Positions 8,558 to 17,422 of a DNA stretch of 64,000 nucleotides are shown in pieces. A model generated the notes under the pieces. The model searched no databases. It had not been told where the DNA came from and worked only from the letters and a program-made list of their open reading frames with translations. The DNA lies in the NCBI RefSeq assembly GCF_041908905.1, contig NZ_JAYREK010000001.1:310001-374000 (forward strand), given 5' to 3'. The position numbers were made by a program, and so were the translations under genes. Each line of letters starts with the position of its first letter. Position 1 is the stretch's first letter. Source of the stretch: Zoogloea sp041908905 (GTDB taxonomy: Bacteria > Pseudomonadota > Gammaproteobacteria > Burkholderiales > Rhodocyclaceae).

Positions 8558-10081
8558 GTGCGCCTTTTTCGCCTCGTCAAGATCATCTCCGTCAGCCTGA
8601 AATACGGCCTCGACCAGATGATCCTTTCCAACGAGCCGACCGGCCGGCTCGCCTGGCTCAGCCGCCGCCGCCATTTCGACGAACCCGCCGGCGCCCGCCT
8701 GCGCCAGGCCCTTGAATCCCTCGGGCCGATCTTCGTCAAGTTCGGCCAGATGCTGTCCACCCGCCGCGACCTGCTGCCGCCGGCCATCGCCGAGGAGCTG
8801 GCCCGCCTGCAGGACCGGGTGCCGCCCTTCCCCACCGAAGAAGCCCTGGCCCAGCTCCACGAGGCCTACGGCAAGCCGGTGGACGAGGTCTTCGCCCGCT
8901 TCGACCGCGAGCCGGTGGCCTCGGCCTCGATCGCCCAGGTGCATTTCGCCGAGCTGCCCGACGGCACCGAGGTGGCGGTCAAGGTGCTGCGCCCGGGCAT
9001 CGCACCGGTGATCACCCACGACCTGGCCCTCCTCGACATGGCCGCCACGGTGCTCGAGAAGGTGTGGCCCGAAGGCCGCCGGCTCAAACCGCGGGAGGTG
9101 GTCGCCGAGTTCTCCAAGTATTTGCGCGACGAGCTCGACCTGATGCGCGAGGCCGCCAACTGCTCGCAGCTGCGGCGCAACTTCAAGGATTCCGAGCTGC
9201 TGGTGGTGCCCGAAGTGCACTGGGACTGGTGCGCCACCAACGTGATGGTGATGGAGCGCATGAAGGGGATCCCGATCTCCCAGCTCGACAAGCTGCGCGC
9301 CCACGGCATCGACCTCAAGGCCCTGTCGCGGGCCGGCGTCGAGATCTTCTTCACCCAGGTCTTCCGGGACGGCTTCTTCCACGCCGACATGCACCCGGGC
9401 AACATCTTCGTGGCCACCGAAGGCCCCGCCCGCGGGCGCTACATCGCCCTCGACTTCGGCATCATCGGCACCCTCAACGACTCCGACAAAAAATACCTCG
9501 CCACCAACTTCCTGGCCTTTTTCCAGCGCGACTACCGCCGCGTGGCGCTGGCCCACATCGAGGCCGGCTGGGTGCCCGCCCACACCCGGGTGGACGAGTT
9601 CGAGGGCGCCATCCGCGCCGTCTGCGAGCCGATCTTCGACCGTCCGCTGAAGGACATCTCCTTCGGCAAGACCCTGCTGCGGCTGTTCCAGACCGCCCGC
9701 CGCTTCGAGATGGAGGTGCAGCCCCAGCTGGTGCTGCTGCAGAAGACCCTGCTCAACATCGAGGGCCTCGGCCGCCAGCTCGACCCCGACCTCGACCTCT
9801 GGAAGACCGCCAAGCCTTTCCTCGAACGCTGGATGAACGACCAGATCGGCTGGCGCGCGCTGGTCAATCAGCTCAAGCACGAGGCGCCCGACTGGGCCGG
9901 CACCCTGCCCCAGCTGCCGCGCCTGATCCACCAGCACCTAACCGCCCCGCACAACGACGCCCTGCCCGCCGAGCTCGCGCGGCTGGCCGACGAAACCCGC
10001 CGGCAGCGCCGCTGGCTCTCCGCGCTGGCCGGCCTGCTGGCGGTGCTGATCGGCCTCGAGGCCTGGCACTGGCTGCATTGA
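8558..10081 (+). CDS. ubiB: UbiB-family atypical kinase/ATPase for ubiquinone biosynthesis
   Basis: A 507-residue ABC1/ADCK protein starting at GTG (8558). Family signatures are all present: the KxGQ motif in IFVKFGQMLSTRRDLLP, the Ala-rich nucleotide loop in VASASIAQVHFAELPDG, the ion-pair Lys in EVAVKVLRPG, HADMHPGNIF as the catalytic-loop equivalent and LDFGIIG as the DFG equivalent. A C-terminal hydrophobic helix (ALAGLLAVLIGLEAW) anchors it in the membrane. UbiB is required for aerobic ubiquinone synthesis as an accessory ATPase. The other ubi genes are not next to it. Confidence 0.9.
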   Translation: MRLFRLVKIISVSLKYGLDQMILSNEPTGRLAWLSRRRHFDEPAGARLRQALESLGPIFVKFGQMLSTRRDLLPPAIAEELARLQDRVPPFPTEEALAQLHEAYGKPVDEVFARFDREPVASASIAQVHFAELPDGTEVAVKVLRPGIAPVITHDLALLDMAATVLEKVWPEGRRLKPREVVAEFSKYLRDELDLMREAANCSQLRRNFKDSELLVVPEVHWDWCATNVMVMERMKGIPISQLDKLRAHGIDLKALSRAGVEIFFTQVFRDGFFHADMHPGNIFVATEGPARGRYIALDFGIIGTLNDSDKKYLATNFLAFFQRDYRRVALAHIEAGWVPAHTRVDEFEGAIRAVCEPIFDRPLKDISFGKTLLRLFQTARRFEMEVQPQLVLLQKTLLNIEGLGRQLDPDLDLWKTAKPFLERWMNDQIGWRALVNQLKHEAPDWAGTLPQLPRLIHQHLTAPHNDALPAELARLADETRRQRRWLSALAGLLAVLIGLEAWHWLH

Positions 10082-10086
10082 ACCTG

Positions 10087-10212
10087 GAAACGGCAGTAGG
10101 CCGCTTTTCGGAGCCTGAATGACCGCATGAATGCTTGCGATGGTGCCTTCGCCGATGCTCCGCCTGATGGTGAATGCGCCACACGCCCGCTGGTGCGTCG
10201 AACTGCCGTTTC
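10087..10212. repeat. Intergenic element bounded by 11-bp inverted repeats
   Basis: GAAACGGCAGT at 10087-10097 and its exact complement ACTGCCGTTTC at 10202-10212 enclose 104 bp with no open gene. The interior contains CGCTTTTCGGAGCCTGAATGACCGC. The layout fits a small non-coding dispersed repeat (MITE- or REP-like). A similar GAAACGGCAG core recurs at 17208-17217 upstream of the propionyl-CoA operon terminator. It fills the gap between ubiB and the arginase fusion gene. Confidence 0.5.
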
Positions 10213-10301
10213 TAGATTGAACCCCACCGCCCCGGCCTGAACGAAACCCCCGGCCGGCCGCTCCAACAGGCAGGACTTCCGCCCCCCCCGCGAGGATCAT
10301 C

Positions 10302-12431
10302 ATGCCCGCCCCGTTCGTGCTCTCCCGCCCGGTCCGCATCGTAGGCGTCGGTTCCTGCCTCGGCGCGCCCATCTTCGGCCCCGCCGCCGGCCCCCGCGCC
10401 CTGCGTGCCCTCGGCCTCGACGCCCAGCTCCGCCAGCGCGGCATCCGCGCCCGCTGGGAAACCCTGCTCGAGCCCTCGGCCCCCAAGCCGCCCCATCCGC
10501 CGATGCCCGATCGCCTCGGCCTGGTCAGCCACCTGCTCCACGACCTGGCCGACACCGTCGCCGGCATCTGCCACGACGGCGCGATCCCCCTCGTGCTGGG
10601 GGGCGACCACGCCATCGGCGCGGGCACCTGGCGCGGCGTCGCGCGCAGCCTCGCCCCCCGCGGCAAGCTCGGCCTGATCTGGATCGACGCCCACCTCGAC
10701 GCCCACACTGAGCGCACCACCCACACCGGCAACATCCACGGCATGCCCCTGGCGGCCCTGCTCGGGGTCGGCCACGAGGCCCTCGCCGGGCTGCCCGGCC
10801 CGCACCTCGACCCGGCCCACGTCGCCATCGTCGGCGCCCGCTCCTGGGAGCCGGAGGAAAAGGCCCTGCTCGAACGGCTGGGGGTGAAGATCTTCTACAT
10901 GCCCGAGGTCCAGGCCCGCGGCCTGCCCGCCGTGCTGTGCGAAGCCATGACCATCGCCCGCACCGGCACCGCCGGCTTCGGCGTGTCGGTGGACCTCGAC
11001 TCCATGGACTGCGCCGCACTGCCCGCCACCACCTGCCTGGTGCCCGACGGCCTCGACCCGCAGGAGCTGGTCGACGCCCTCCACGGCCTGCGCAACTGCG
11101 CCGACCTGATGGCCCTCGAGATCGTCGAATACGTCCCCGAGCGCGACCGCGACGGCAGCGGTGCCGGCTGGGTGCGCGACATCGCCGCCGCCGCCCTCGG
11201 CCCCACCACTGCCCAGCTGCGCCAGCGCGAGGAAACCTTCGGTGCCCGCAACTATGCCCCGCTGCCGGTGGTGTTCACCCGCGGCGAAGGGGTCTGGCTG
11301 TGGGACGTGGAAGGCCGGCGCTACCTCGACATGATGAGCGCCTACTCGGCGGTCAGCTTCGGGCACAGCCACCCGCGCCTGGTGCGCGCCCTCACCGACC
11401 AGGCCAGCCGGCTGGCCCTCACCTCGCGGGCCTACTCCAACGACCGCCTGCCGCTGATGCTCGAACGCCTGTCGGCGCTGCTCGGCTACGACCGCGCGCT
11501 GCCGGTGAACACCGGCCTCGAAGCCGTCGAGACCGCCATCAAGGCCGCCCGCAAGTGGGCCTACAAGGTCAAGGGCGTCGCCGACGGCCAGGCCGAGATC
11601 ATCGTCTGCGACAACAACTTCCACGGCCGCTCCACCACCATCGTCGGCTTCTCGTCCGAAACCCAGTACCGCGACGGCTTCGGCCCCTTCGCGCCGGGCT
11701 TCCGCAGCATCCCCTACGGCGACGCCGCGGCCCTCGAGGCGGCCATCACCCCCAACACCGCCGCCTTCCTGTTCGAGCCGATCCAGGGCGAGGGCGGCAT
11801 CCGCATCCCGCCCGCCGGCTGGCTGGCCCGCTGCGCCGAGCTGTGCCGCCACCACAACGTGCTCTTGATCGCCGACGAGGTGCAGACCGGCCTCGGCCGC
11901 ACCGGCCGCCTGCTCGCCTGCGAACACGAGGGCCTGCGGCCCGACGGCGTGATCCTCGGCAAGGCCCTCGGCGGCGGTCTGCTGCCGGTGTCGGCCTTCC
12001 TGGCCGACGACGCGCTGATGCAGGTCTTCCAGCCGGGCGACCACGGCTCGACCTTCGGCGGCAACCCGCTGGCCGCCGCCGTCGCCGACGAGGCCCTGGC
12101 GCTGCTCGCCGACGAGCGGCTCGCCGAGCGCGCCGAGCGCCTCGGCGCCGCCTTCCTGGCCCGCCTGCAGGCCATAGCCAACCCGCTGATCCGCGAGGTG
12201 CGCGGGCGCGGGCTGCTGATCGGCATGGAGCTCGACCTCCGCCGGGTCCACGCCCGCACCGCCGCCGAATGGCTGCTTGCCCGCGGCCTGATGACCAAGG
12301 ACACCCACGACAGCGTGCTGCGCTTCGCCCCGCCGCTGATCGTCGGCGAACCCGAACTCGAATGGGCCGCCGAGATCATCGAAGACGCCCTGGCCGACCT
12401 GGCCCTCCGCTTCCCCGGAACCCCATCATGA
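10302..12431 (+). CDS. Arginase-ornithine aminotransferase fusion protein
   Basis: One uninterrupted 709-residue frame joins two consecutive enzymes of arginine breakdown. Residues 1-300 are a ureohydrolase: GGDH (His103), DAHLD (Asp129, His131, Asp133) and VDLD (Asp231, Asp233) supply all six Mn ligands, and His146 and Glu276 match arginase His141 and Glu277. Residues 310-709 are a class III aminotransferase resembling ornithine aminotransferase, with NTGLEAVETAIKAARKW, DEVQTGLGRTG and the PLP lysine Lys554 in ILGKALGGG. The inferred route is arginine to ornithine plus urea, then ornithine to glutamate-5-semialdehyde. No stop or frameshift separates the halves. The stop overlaps the next gene (ATGA), implying translational coupling. 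Confidence 0.9.
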   Translation: MPAPFVLSRPVRIVGVGSCLGAPIFGPAAGPRALRALGLDAQLRQRGIRARWETLLEPSAPKPPHPPMPDRLGLVSHLLHDLADTVAGICHDGAIPLVLGGDHAIGAGTWRGVARSLAPRGKLGLIWIDAHLDAHTERTTHTGNIHGMPLAALLGVGHEALAGLPGPHLDPAHVAIVGARSWEPEEKALLERLGVKIFYMPEVQARGLPAVLCEAMTIARTGTAGFGVSVDLDSMDCAALPATTCLVPDGLDPQELVDALHGLRNCADLMALEIVEYVPERDRDGSGAGWVRDIAAAALGPTTAQLRQREETFGARNYAPLPVVFTRGEGVWLWDVEGRRYLDMMSAYSAVSFGHSHPRLVRALTDQASRLALTSRAYSNDRLPLMLERLSALLGYDRALPVNTGLEAVETAIKAARKWAYKVKGVADGQAEIIVCDNNFHGRSTTIVGFSSETQYRDGFGPFAPGFRSIPYGDAAALEAAITPNTAAFLFEPIQGEGGIRIPPAGWLARCAELCRHHNVLLIADEVQTGLGRTGRLLACEHEGLRPDGVILGKALGGGLLPVSAFLADDALMQVFQPGDHGSTFGGNPLAAAVADEALALLADERLAERAERLGAAFLARLQAIANPLIREVRGRGLLIGMELDLRRVHARTAAEWLLARGLMTKDTHDSVLRFAPPLIVGEPELEWAAEIIEDALADLALRFPGTPS

Positions 12432-12778
12432 GCGAAAAACTCGACCGTCTCGTCCTCGAAGCCCGCCGCGCCGCCGACAAGCGCGCCGAGGGCTACCGCG
12501 AAAAGGCCCTCAAGATCTACCCGTGGATCTGCGGCCGCTGCGCCCGCGAGTTCACCCACGCCAACCTGCGCGAACTCACGGTGCACCACCGCGACCACAA
12601 CCACGACAACAACCCGCCCGACGGCAGCAACTGGGAGCTGCTGTGCCTCTACTGCCACGACAACGAGCACCAGCGCCAGCTCGAAGCCACCCAGGGCAAC
12701 GTCGCCGCCAAACAGCCCGGCAAGGCCGCCACCCACAACCCGTTCGCGGCGCTGGCGGGCTTGATCAAGAAGGACTGA
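12428..12778 (+). CDS. YajD-like HNH nuclease family protein
   Basis: A 116-residue protein with a zinc/HNH core: CGRCAREF and CLYCHDNEH supply paired cysteines, and LTVHHRDHNHDNNPPDGSN has the His-Asn pattern of HNH nucleases. This matches the YajD family. The start ATG overlaps the stop of the arginase-aminotransferase gene by 4 bp, so it is probably translated from the same mRNA. A link between an HNH protein and arginine catabolism is not obvious; the overlap may only reflect compaction. The Lys/Ala-rich tail after residue 85 is likely disordered. Confidence 0.82.
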   Translation: MSEKLDRLVLEARRAADKRAEGYREKALKIYPWICGRCAREFTHANLRELTVHHRDHNHDNNPPDGSNWELLCLYCHDNEHQRQLEATQGNVAAKQPGKAATHNPFAALAGLIKKD

Positions 12779-13015
12779 GGCCGGATCTGGACACCCAGGC
12801 CGGTGGCCGGGGATTCCTCCGAAATTCCGACGCGGGCGCGGCCCTCTCTTGCAAAGCCGGATAACGTGGATCGGCGCCCGAAAACCGCGTCCCCGGGCCA
12901 CGCCCCGGCGGGCCGGGCCATCCATCACACCCCCGCCAAAGCTGGGCGGCGGGCCTCTTCCTCGCCGGGCCCGAGCGGCGTAACATCCGCCCCCCGCGTT
13001 TCCCCCCGCCCGCCC

Positions 13016-14278
13016 ATGAGTGCCACCCTGCCCCGCGCCTGCGGGATCGACTTCGGAACCTCCAACTCCACCGTCGGCTGGCTGCGGCCCGGGGTCCCGG
13101 CGCTGCTGGCGCTGGAGGACGGCAAGCCGACGCTGCCCTCGGCGGTGTTCTTCAACGCCTACGAGGAGAGCACCCACTACGGACGCGATGCGCTGCAGGA
13201 GTACCTGGAGGGCTACGAGGGCCGGCTGATGCGGGCGCTGAAGAGCCTGCTGGGCAGCAACCTGATGGAGGGCAGCACAGAGGTGGCCGGGCGGGCGCTG
13301 CGCTACAGCGACCTGCTGGCGAGCTTCATCGGCGAGCTCAAGCAGCGCGCCGAGGTGGCCGCCGGGCGCGCCTTCGACCAGGCGGTGTTCGGCCGCCCGG
13401 TGTTCTTCGTGGACGACAACCCCGCCGCCGACCGGCGCGCCCAGGACACCCTGGAGCACATCGCCCGTCAGGTGGGTTTCCGCGAAGTGAGCTTCCAGTT
13501 CGAGCCGATCGGCGCGGCGCTGCACTACGAGGCCTCGCTGGCGCGCGAGGAGCTGGTGCTGATCGCCGACATCGGCGGCGGCACCGCCGACTTCTCGCTG
13601 GTGCGCCTGTCGCCGGAACGGGCCCGCCACCTCGACCGCCAGGACGACCTGCTCGGCAACGCCGGCCTCCACGTGGGCGGCACCGACTTCGACCGGGCCC
13701 TGTCGCTGGAGTGCGTGATGCCGCTGCTGGGCCACAAGAGCCTCATGAAGAGCGGCGCCGAGATCCCGTCCGGGCTGTTCTTCCAGCTCGCCACCTGGCA
13801 CACCATCAATTTCGCCTACACCCGGCAGGCCTTCGCCGATTTCCAGCACCTCTACCGGGACGCCTGCGCGCGGCGCGAGCTCGACCGCCTGGCCCGCCTG
13901 ATCGGCCGGCGGGAAGGCCACTGGCTGGCCCTGCAGGTGGAGCAGGCGAAGATCGACCTGTCCGCCGCCGCCACGACCCGCCTGCAGCTCGACCGGCTGG
14001 AGGCGGACCTCGCCCACGACATCGGCCGCGAGGATTTCGCCCGCGCCACCCAGGGCCTGGTGGACCGGGTCGCGCAGACGGTGCATGCGCTGCTGGCCCA
14101 GGCTGGGCTGGCCCGGGAGCAGGTGGATACGCTGTATTTCACCGGCGGCGCGAGCGGCGTGCCCCAGCTGCGGGCCCGCATCGCCGCCGAGCTGCCGCGG
14201 GCGCGCAGCGTGGAGGGCGACCTGTTCGGCAGCATCGGCGCCGGCCTGGCGGTGGAGGCCGCCCGGCGCTACGGCTGA
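13016..14278 (+). CDS. yegD: Hsp70-like chaperone ATPase, YegD family
   Basis: A 420-residue actin/Hsp70-fold protein with phosphate-1 loop GIDFGTSNSTVGW and phosphate-2 loop IADIGGGTADFSL. The adenosine motif appears in LYFTGGASGVPQL. It lacks the substrate-binding and lid domains of DnaK, as is normal for YegD, whose role is poorly defined. Start choice: the frame is open further upstream, but ATG at 13016 gives the family N-terminus directly before the phosphate loop. It stops at 14278 and the convergent diguanylate cyclase stop begins at 14279, leaving no gap. Confidence 0.85.
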   Translation: MSATLPRACGIDFGTSNSTVGWLRPGVPALLALEDGKPTLPSAVFFNAYEESTHYGRDALQEYLEGYEGRLMRALKSLLGSNLMEGSTEVAGRALRYSDLLASFIGELKQRAEVAAGRAFDQAVFGRPVFFVDDNPAADRRAQDTLEHIARQVGFREVSFQFEPIGAALHYEASLAREELVLIADIGGGTADFSLVRLSPERARHLDRQDDLLGNAGLHVGGTDFDRALSLECVMPLLGHKSLMKSGAEIPSGLFFQLATWHTINFAYTRQAFADFQHLYRDACARRELDRLARLIGRREGHWLALQVEQAKIDLSAAATTRLQLDRLEADLAHDIGREDFARATQGLVDRVAQTVHALLAQAGLAREQVDTLYFTGGASGVPQLRARIAAELPRARSVEGDLFGSIGAGLAVEAARRYG

Positions 14279-15526
14279 TCAGCCGAGGTCGGGCCGCTGG
14301 GTGATGACGCTGCGGTTGCGGCCGCTGCGCTTGGCCTCGTAGAGCCCCAGGTCGGCCCGGGCCAGGCTCTCCTCAAGGTCACAGCCGGAACCGTCGGTGA
14401 GCCCCATGCTGAAGGTGACCTCCAGGCGGCGCCCGTCCGGCAGCACCAGGGGGTTGTCGAGGAGGCGGGCGCGCAGCCGCTCGGCCAGCTGCAGGGCCTC
14501 CTCCGGCGTGGTCTCGGGAAACACGAAGGCGAACTCCTCGCCGCCGTAGCGGCACACCCGGTCGGTCTGGCGCAGGGTTTCGCCGAGCAGCCCGGCAAAG
14601 GTCCGCAGCACGTGGTCGCCCGCCGCGTGGCCGAGGGTGTCGTTGATCTGCTTGAAGTGGTCGAGGTCGGCGATCGCGACGGTGATCGGCCGCCCGTAGC
14701 GGGCCGCCCGGGCCATCTCGTCGGCGGCGAGGCCCATGAAATGATGGCGGTTGAACAGCCCGGTGAGCCCGTCGGTGGTGGCCAGCCGCTCCAGGCGCAG
14801 GCGGACCTCGTCGTTCTCGCGCAGGGTGGCGTGGAATCGGACGATGGCGTCCTCGACGGCGCGGATCTCGGCCATCGGCCCGGGCGGGAAGGCCGGCGCC
14901 GGCAGGCGGGCGTCGAGGGACGACAACACCCGCTGGATCCGCTGCAGCGGGCGGATCAGGTAGCGCTGCACGATCCGCAGGAACACCACCACGAAGCCGG
15001 CTACCAGCAGCAGGTTGAAGAACAGCTTGTAGCTCGCCTCGTCGATCTCGTTGGAGAGGTGGGCGAGCTCGTGGCTCATGCGCTTGCCGCCCTCCACCGA
15101 CAGGTCGTCGGCCATCAGCCGCAGGCGGCTGGACAGGGCCTCCCAGGCCTGGATGTCGGCGGGCGCCGCGGGGGAGCCGATCCGCTGCAGGAAACCCTCG
15201 ACCTCCGCCGCCAGGCTGGCCGTGCGCGGGTCGTCGGCCATGCCGGGCTGGGCCGACAGCACATGCACCAGAAAGAGCGCGTCCTGGCGGGACGCCGGGC
15301 TGGAGGCCATCAGGACCCGCTGGCCTTCCAGGCGCAGCTGCTCGAGGTTGCGGCCGAGACGCTGGCGCTCGAGGGTCCAGGGCACGGTTTCGGCCTGCAG
15401 TTGCCCCGCCGCCCGACGGAAGGCGTGGAGATCCACGCCCAGCCACACCACCGCCGCCAGCGCCAGAACCGCAAACAGGCTGGACACCGCCAGCAGGAAA
15501 CGCCCGGCCCGCCAGGTTCGATGCAT
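14279..15526 (-). CDS. Membrane diguanylate cyclase (GGDEF domain)
   Basis: A 415-residue inner-membrane protein. A first helix (10-30), a periplasmic helical sensor region (about 31-165) and a second helix (about 168-190) lead into a HAMP-like stretch and a GGDEF domain. The active-site loop is GGEEF (328-332). RQTD at 319-322, five residues upstream, is a canonical inhibitory I-site, so product feedback is expected. It should make c-di-GMP from two GTP. It lies 23 bp downstream of the periplasmic binding protein gene on the same strand, so the two may form a sensor pair. The open frame extends upstream, but the helix-proximal ATG at 15526 is the sensible start. Confidence 0.9.
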   Translation of the reverse strand: MHRTWRAGRFLLAVSSLFAVLALAAVVWLGVDLHAFRRAAGQLQAETVPWTLERQRLGRNLEQLRLEGQRVLMASSPASRQDALFLVHVLSAQPGMADDPRTASLAAEVEGFLQRIGSPAAPADIQAWEALSSRLRLMADDLSVEGGKRMSHELAHLSNEIDEASYKLFFNLLLVAGFVVVFLRIVQRYLIRPLQRIQRVLSSLDARLPAPAFPPGPMAEIRAVEDAIVRFHATLRENDEVRLRLERLATTDGLTGLFNRHHFMGLAADEMARAARYGRPITVAIADLDHFKQINDTLGHAAGDHVLRTFAGLLGETLRQTDRVCRYGGEEFAFVFPETTPEEALQLAERLRARLLDNPLVLPDGRRLEVTFSMGLTDGSGCDLEESLARADLGLYEAKRSGRNRSVITQRPDLG

Positions 15527-15549
15527 CTTGGCGGGGGGCTCTGGGCGGG

Positions 15550-16287
15550 TCACTGGAGGCGGAAGGGGATGAAGCGGGTATTGATACGGTCGAAGCGGCC
15601 GTCGCGCTTGATCCGGTCGAGGGCCTCGTTGAGCTGCTCGAGCAGGGCCCGGTCGCGGGGATTGACCCCGAGCGCGGTGTCGCCGGCGAGCTCCGGCGCC
15701 TGCACCGCGATGCTCTTCAGGCCCAGGGCCTGGGCGCGGGGGTCCTGCTGCAGCGCGATGGCGCTCGCCATCGGCAGCAGGGTGGCATCGGCCTGGCCGG
15801 CCACCAGAGCCGCAAAAATCGCCTCGTGGTTGTCGAAGGGCAGCCACTGCCAGCCCCGGGCCTGGGCATGGCGGGCCTGGATGCCCCCCTTGACGACGGC
15901 GACCCGCCCCTCGCCGGGCTTGAGCCCGGGGCGGGCGAACCACACGCTGATCGAACGATAGTAGGGCCGGGTCATCAGCACCCGGGCGCGGCGCTCGGGG
16001 GTCACCAGCAGGCTCACCGCAGCGAAGTCGACCTCGCCCGCCGCCAGGGCATCGACAACCCGCTCGAGGGGCAGCACGACGGTATCGCAGCGGGCCGCCA
16101 GCTCCCGGCACAGCTCCCGCATGATCTCGACATTGAAACCCGTCAATCCGCCGCCGGCGTCGAGGTAGGACATCGGCGGTGAATGCTGGATCACCCCGAC
16201 CTTCAGCACGCGCTCGGCTCCGTGGGCCATGCCGGCAAGCGCCAGCATGAGGGCGACGGACATGCATCGGAAAATCTTTTTACCCAC
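15550..16287 (-). CDS. Periplasmic solute-binding protein, amino-acid (family 3) type
   Basis: A 245-residue protein with a signal peptide (about 1-23, ending AHGAE) and the family 3 binding fold. KVGVIQHSPPMSYLD starts lobe 1, GFNVEIMRELCRELAARC follows, and PYYRSISVWFARPG marks the crossover. The family binds amino acids or related small molecules. No permease or ATPase gene is nearby. Instead the diguanylate cyclase follows directly, so it may deliver a ligand signal to that sensor and not feed a transporter (inference). Confidence 0.85.
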   Translation of the reverse strand: MGKKIFRCMSVALMLALAGMAHGAERVLKVGVIQHSPPMSYLDAGGGLTGFNVEIMRELCRELAARCDTVVLPLERVVDALAAGEVDFAAVSLLVTPERRARVLMTRPYYRSISVWFARPGLKPGEGRVAVVKGGIQARHAQARGWQWLPFDNHEAIFAALVAGQADATLLPMASAIALQQDPRAQALGLKSIAVQAPELAGDTALGVNPRDRALLEQLNEALDRIKRDGRFDRINTRFIPFRLQ

Positions 16288-16392
16288 CCTCTTGCTCCCT
16301 GCTGCACGTACCGGCGGATTCTACATGCCTACGCCATCATGCAAGTCGCCCCCCCGTGGATAAGCCCGGGGAAGGACGCACTACCGTTGCAT

Positions 16393-17154
16393 TTAGGCCA
16401 TCGGGCGGGCCGACCGTTCCATGACGAAGCGTCCGAAACGGGCGAGGATGGCGGCGGCGGCCGGCGTGTCGGTGACGGTGCGGGCGATGGCGTCGGGATC
16501 GGCCCCGTCGTTGCGCAGGGCATCGGCCAGGTGGCGGATGTAACCACGCATCGCGAAGGCGTCGAACTCGGGGTGGAACTGCACGCCCCAGGCGGCCTGG
16601 CCGAAGCGGAAGGCGTGATGGGGCTCGAAATCGTTGTGGGCCAGGCATTCCGCGCCCGGCGGCAGGCGCACGGTGGTCTGCCGATGGACGGCCTGGGCAT
16701 GGAAGACCTCCGGCAGCTCGGCAAACAGCGGGTCGGCAACGGCCGCCGGCGTCTTGCGCACGACCACGGTGCCGATCTCGATGCCCTCCGGGTGCCAGTC
16801 GGCCTCGCCCCCGAGGGCGTGGGCCAGCAGCTGGTGGCCGTAGCAGATGCCGAGCACGGGCTTGCCGGCGGCCACCACGCCGGCAAGCCAGCGGGCGGTG
16901 TGCTCGCTCCAGGCGGCCCGGTCGGTCACCATCGAGCGGGAGCCGGTGATAACCGCCGCCGAGATCTCGGCCGGGCCGGGCAGGCCCTGCGGATCGTGGC
17001 GGGGATCGACGATCCGCACCGGCGCGCTGCCGAGCGCCGCGGCGATCCAGGTTTCGAAGCCTCCCCTGCAGGCGGCGAGGTCGGGAATGGTATCGCCAAG
17101 CTTGACGATGAGCAGGGGTAACACTTTCAGCGTCTCCGGAAGATTCGAGACCAT
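16393..17154 (-). CDS. Class I glutamine amidotransferase-like protein
   Basis: A 253-residue stand-alone amidotransferase. GICYGHQ carries the nucleophile Cys104, and QFHPEF carries His194 and Glu196, completing the triad. VITGSRSMV is the oxyanion-side loop. This is the COG0518 type related to the GuaA glutaminase domain but without a synthetase domain; members hydrolyse glutamine or gamma-glutamyl compounds. The partner and substrate cannot be told from the sequence. It is transcribed leftward and separated from the binding-protein gene by about 105 bp. Confidence 0.85.
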   Translation of the reverse strand: MVSNLPETLKVLPLLIVKLGDTIPDLAACRGGFETWIAAALGSAPVRIVDPRHDPQGLPGPAEISAAVITGSRSMVTDRAAWSEHTARWLAGVVAAGKPVLGICYGHQLLAHALGGEADWHPEGIEIGTVVVRKTPAAVADPLFAELPEVFHAQAVHRQTTVRLPPGAECLAHNDFEPHHAFRFGQAAWGVQFHPEFDAFAMRGYIRHLADALRNDGADPDAIARTVTDTPAAAAILARFGRFVMERSARPMA

Positions 17155-17211
17155 TCTGCAGCAGGGGCCGCCGCCCCGGCCGTTAAATGTTGAACGGATT
17201 GATTCTTGAAA

Positions 17212-17246
17212 CGGCAGCCATCCGCCGCGACTTTAGCGGACTGCCG
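17212..17246. repeat. Stem-loop with GAAACGGCAG-type core
   Basis: CGGCAG ... TCCGC on the left pairs with GCGGA-CTGCCG on the right, with a 3-base bulge and a 10-base loop. It lies between the amidotransferase start and the carboxylase terminator. The first bases (GAAACGGCAG) match the arm of the element at 10087, hinting at a dispersed repeat family. Confidence 0.45.
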
Positions 17247-17287
17247 CGATGCCCGCGGCGGGGCAGCGGGTGCACCGCGCCGAGGTC

Positions 17288-17316
17288 AAAAAAAGGGGTC
17301 GTCATTCGACGACCCC
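17288..17316 (-). terminator. Rho-independent terminator of the propionyl-CoA operon
   Basis: On the minus strand GGGGTCGT and ACGACCCC form an 8-bp stem with a 6-base loop, followed by seven T residues. It sits 107 bp downstream of the carboxylase alpha-subunit stop and closes the leftward mutase / MeaB / carboxylase operon. Confidence 0.9.
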
Positions 17317-17422
17317 AACTCCCTCGACAGGAACCCGCCCACAGGACGGGTCTCCCTCCCCATCGAACGGAACCAGCGCCTGTCGCCGGGCGGGAAGCGC
17401 ACCCGGCGGAGGCTCGCAATGC

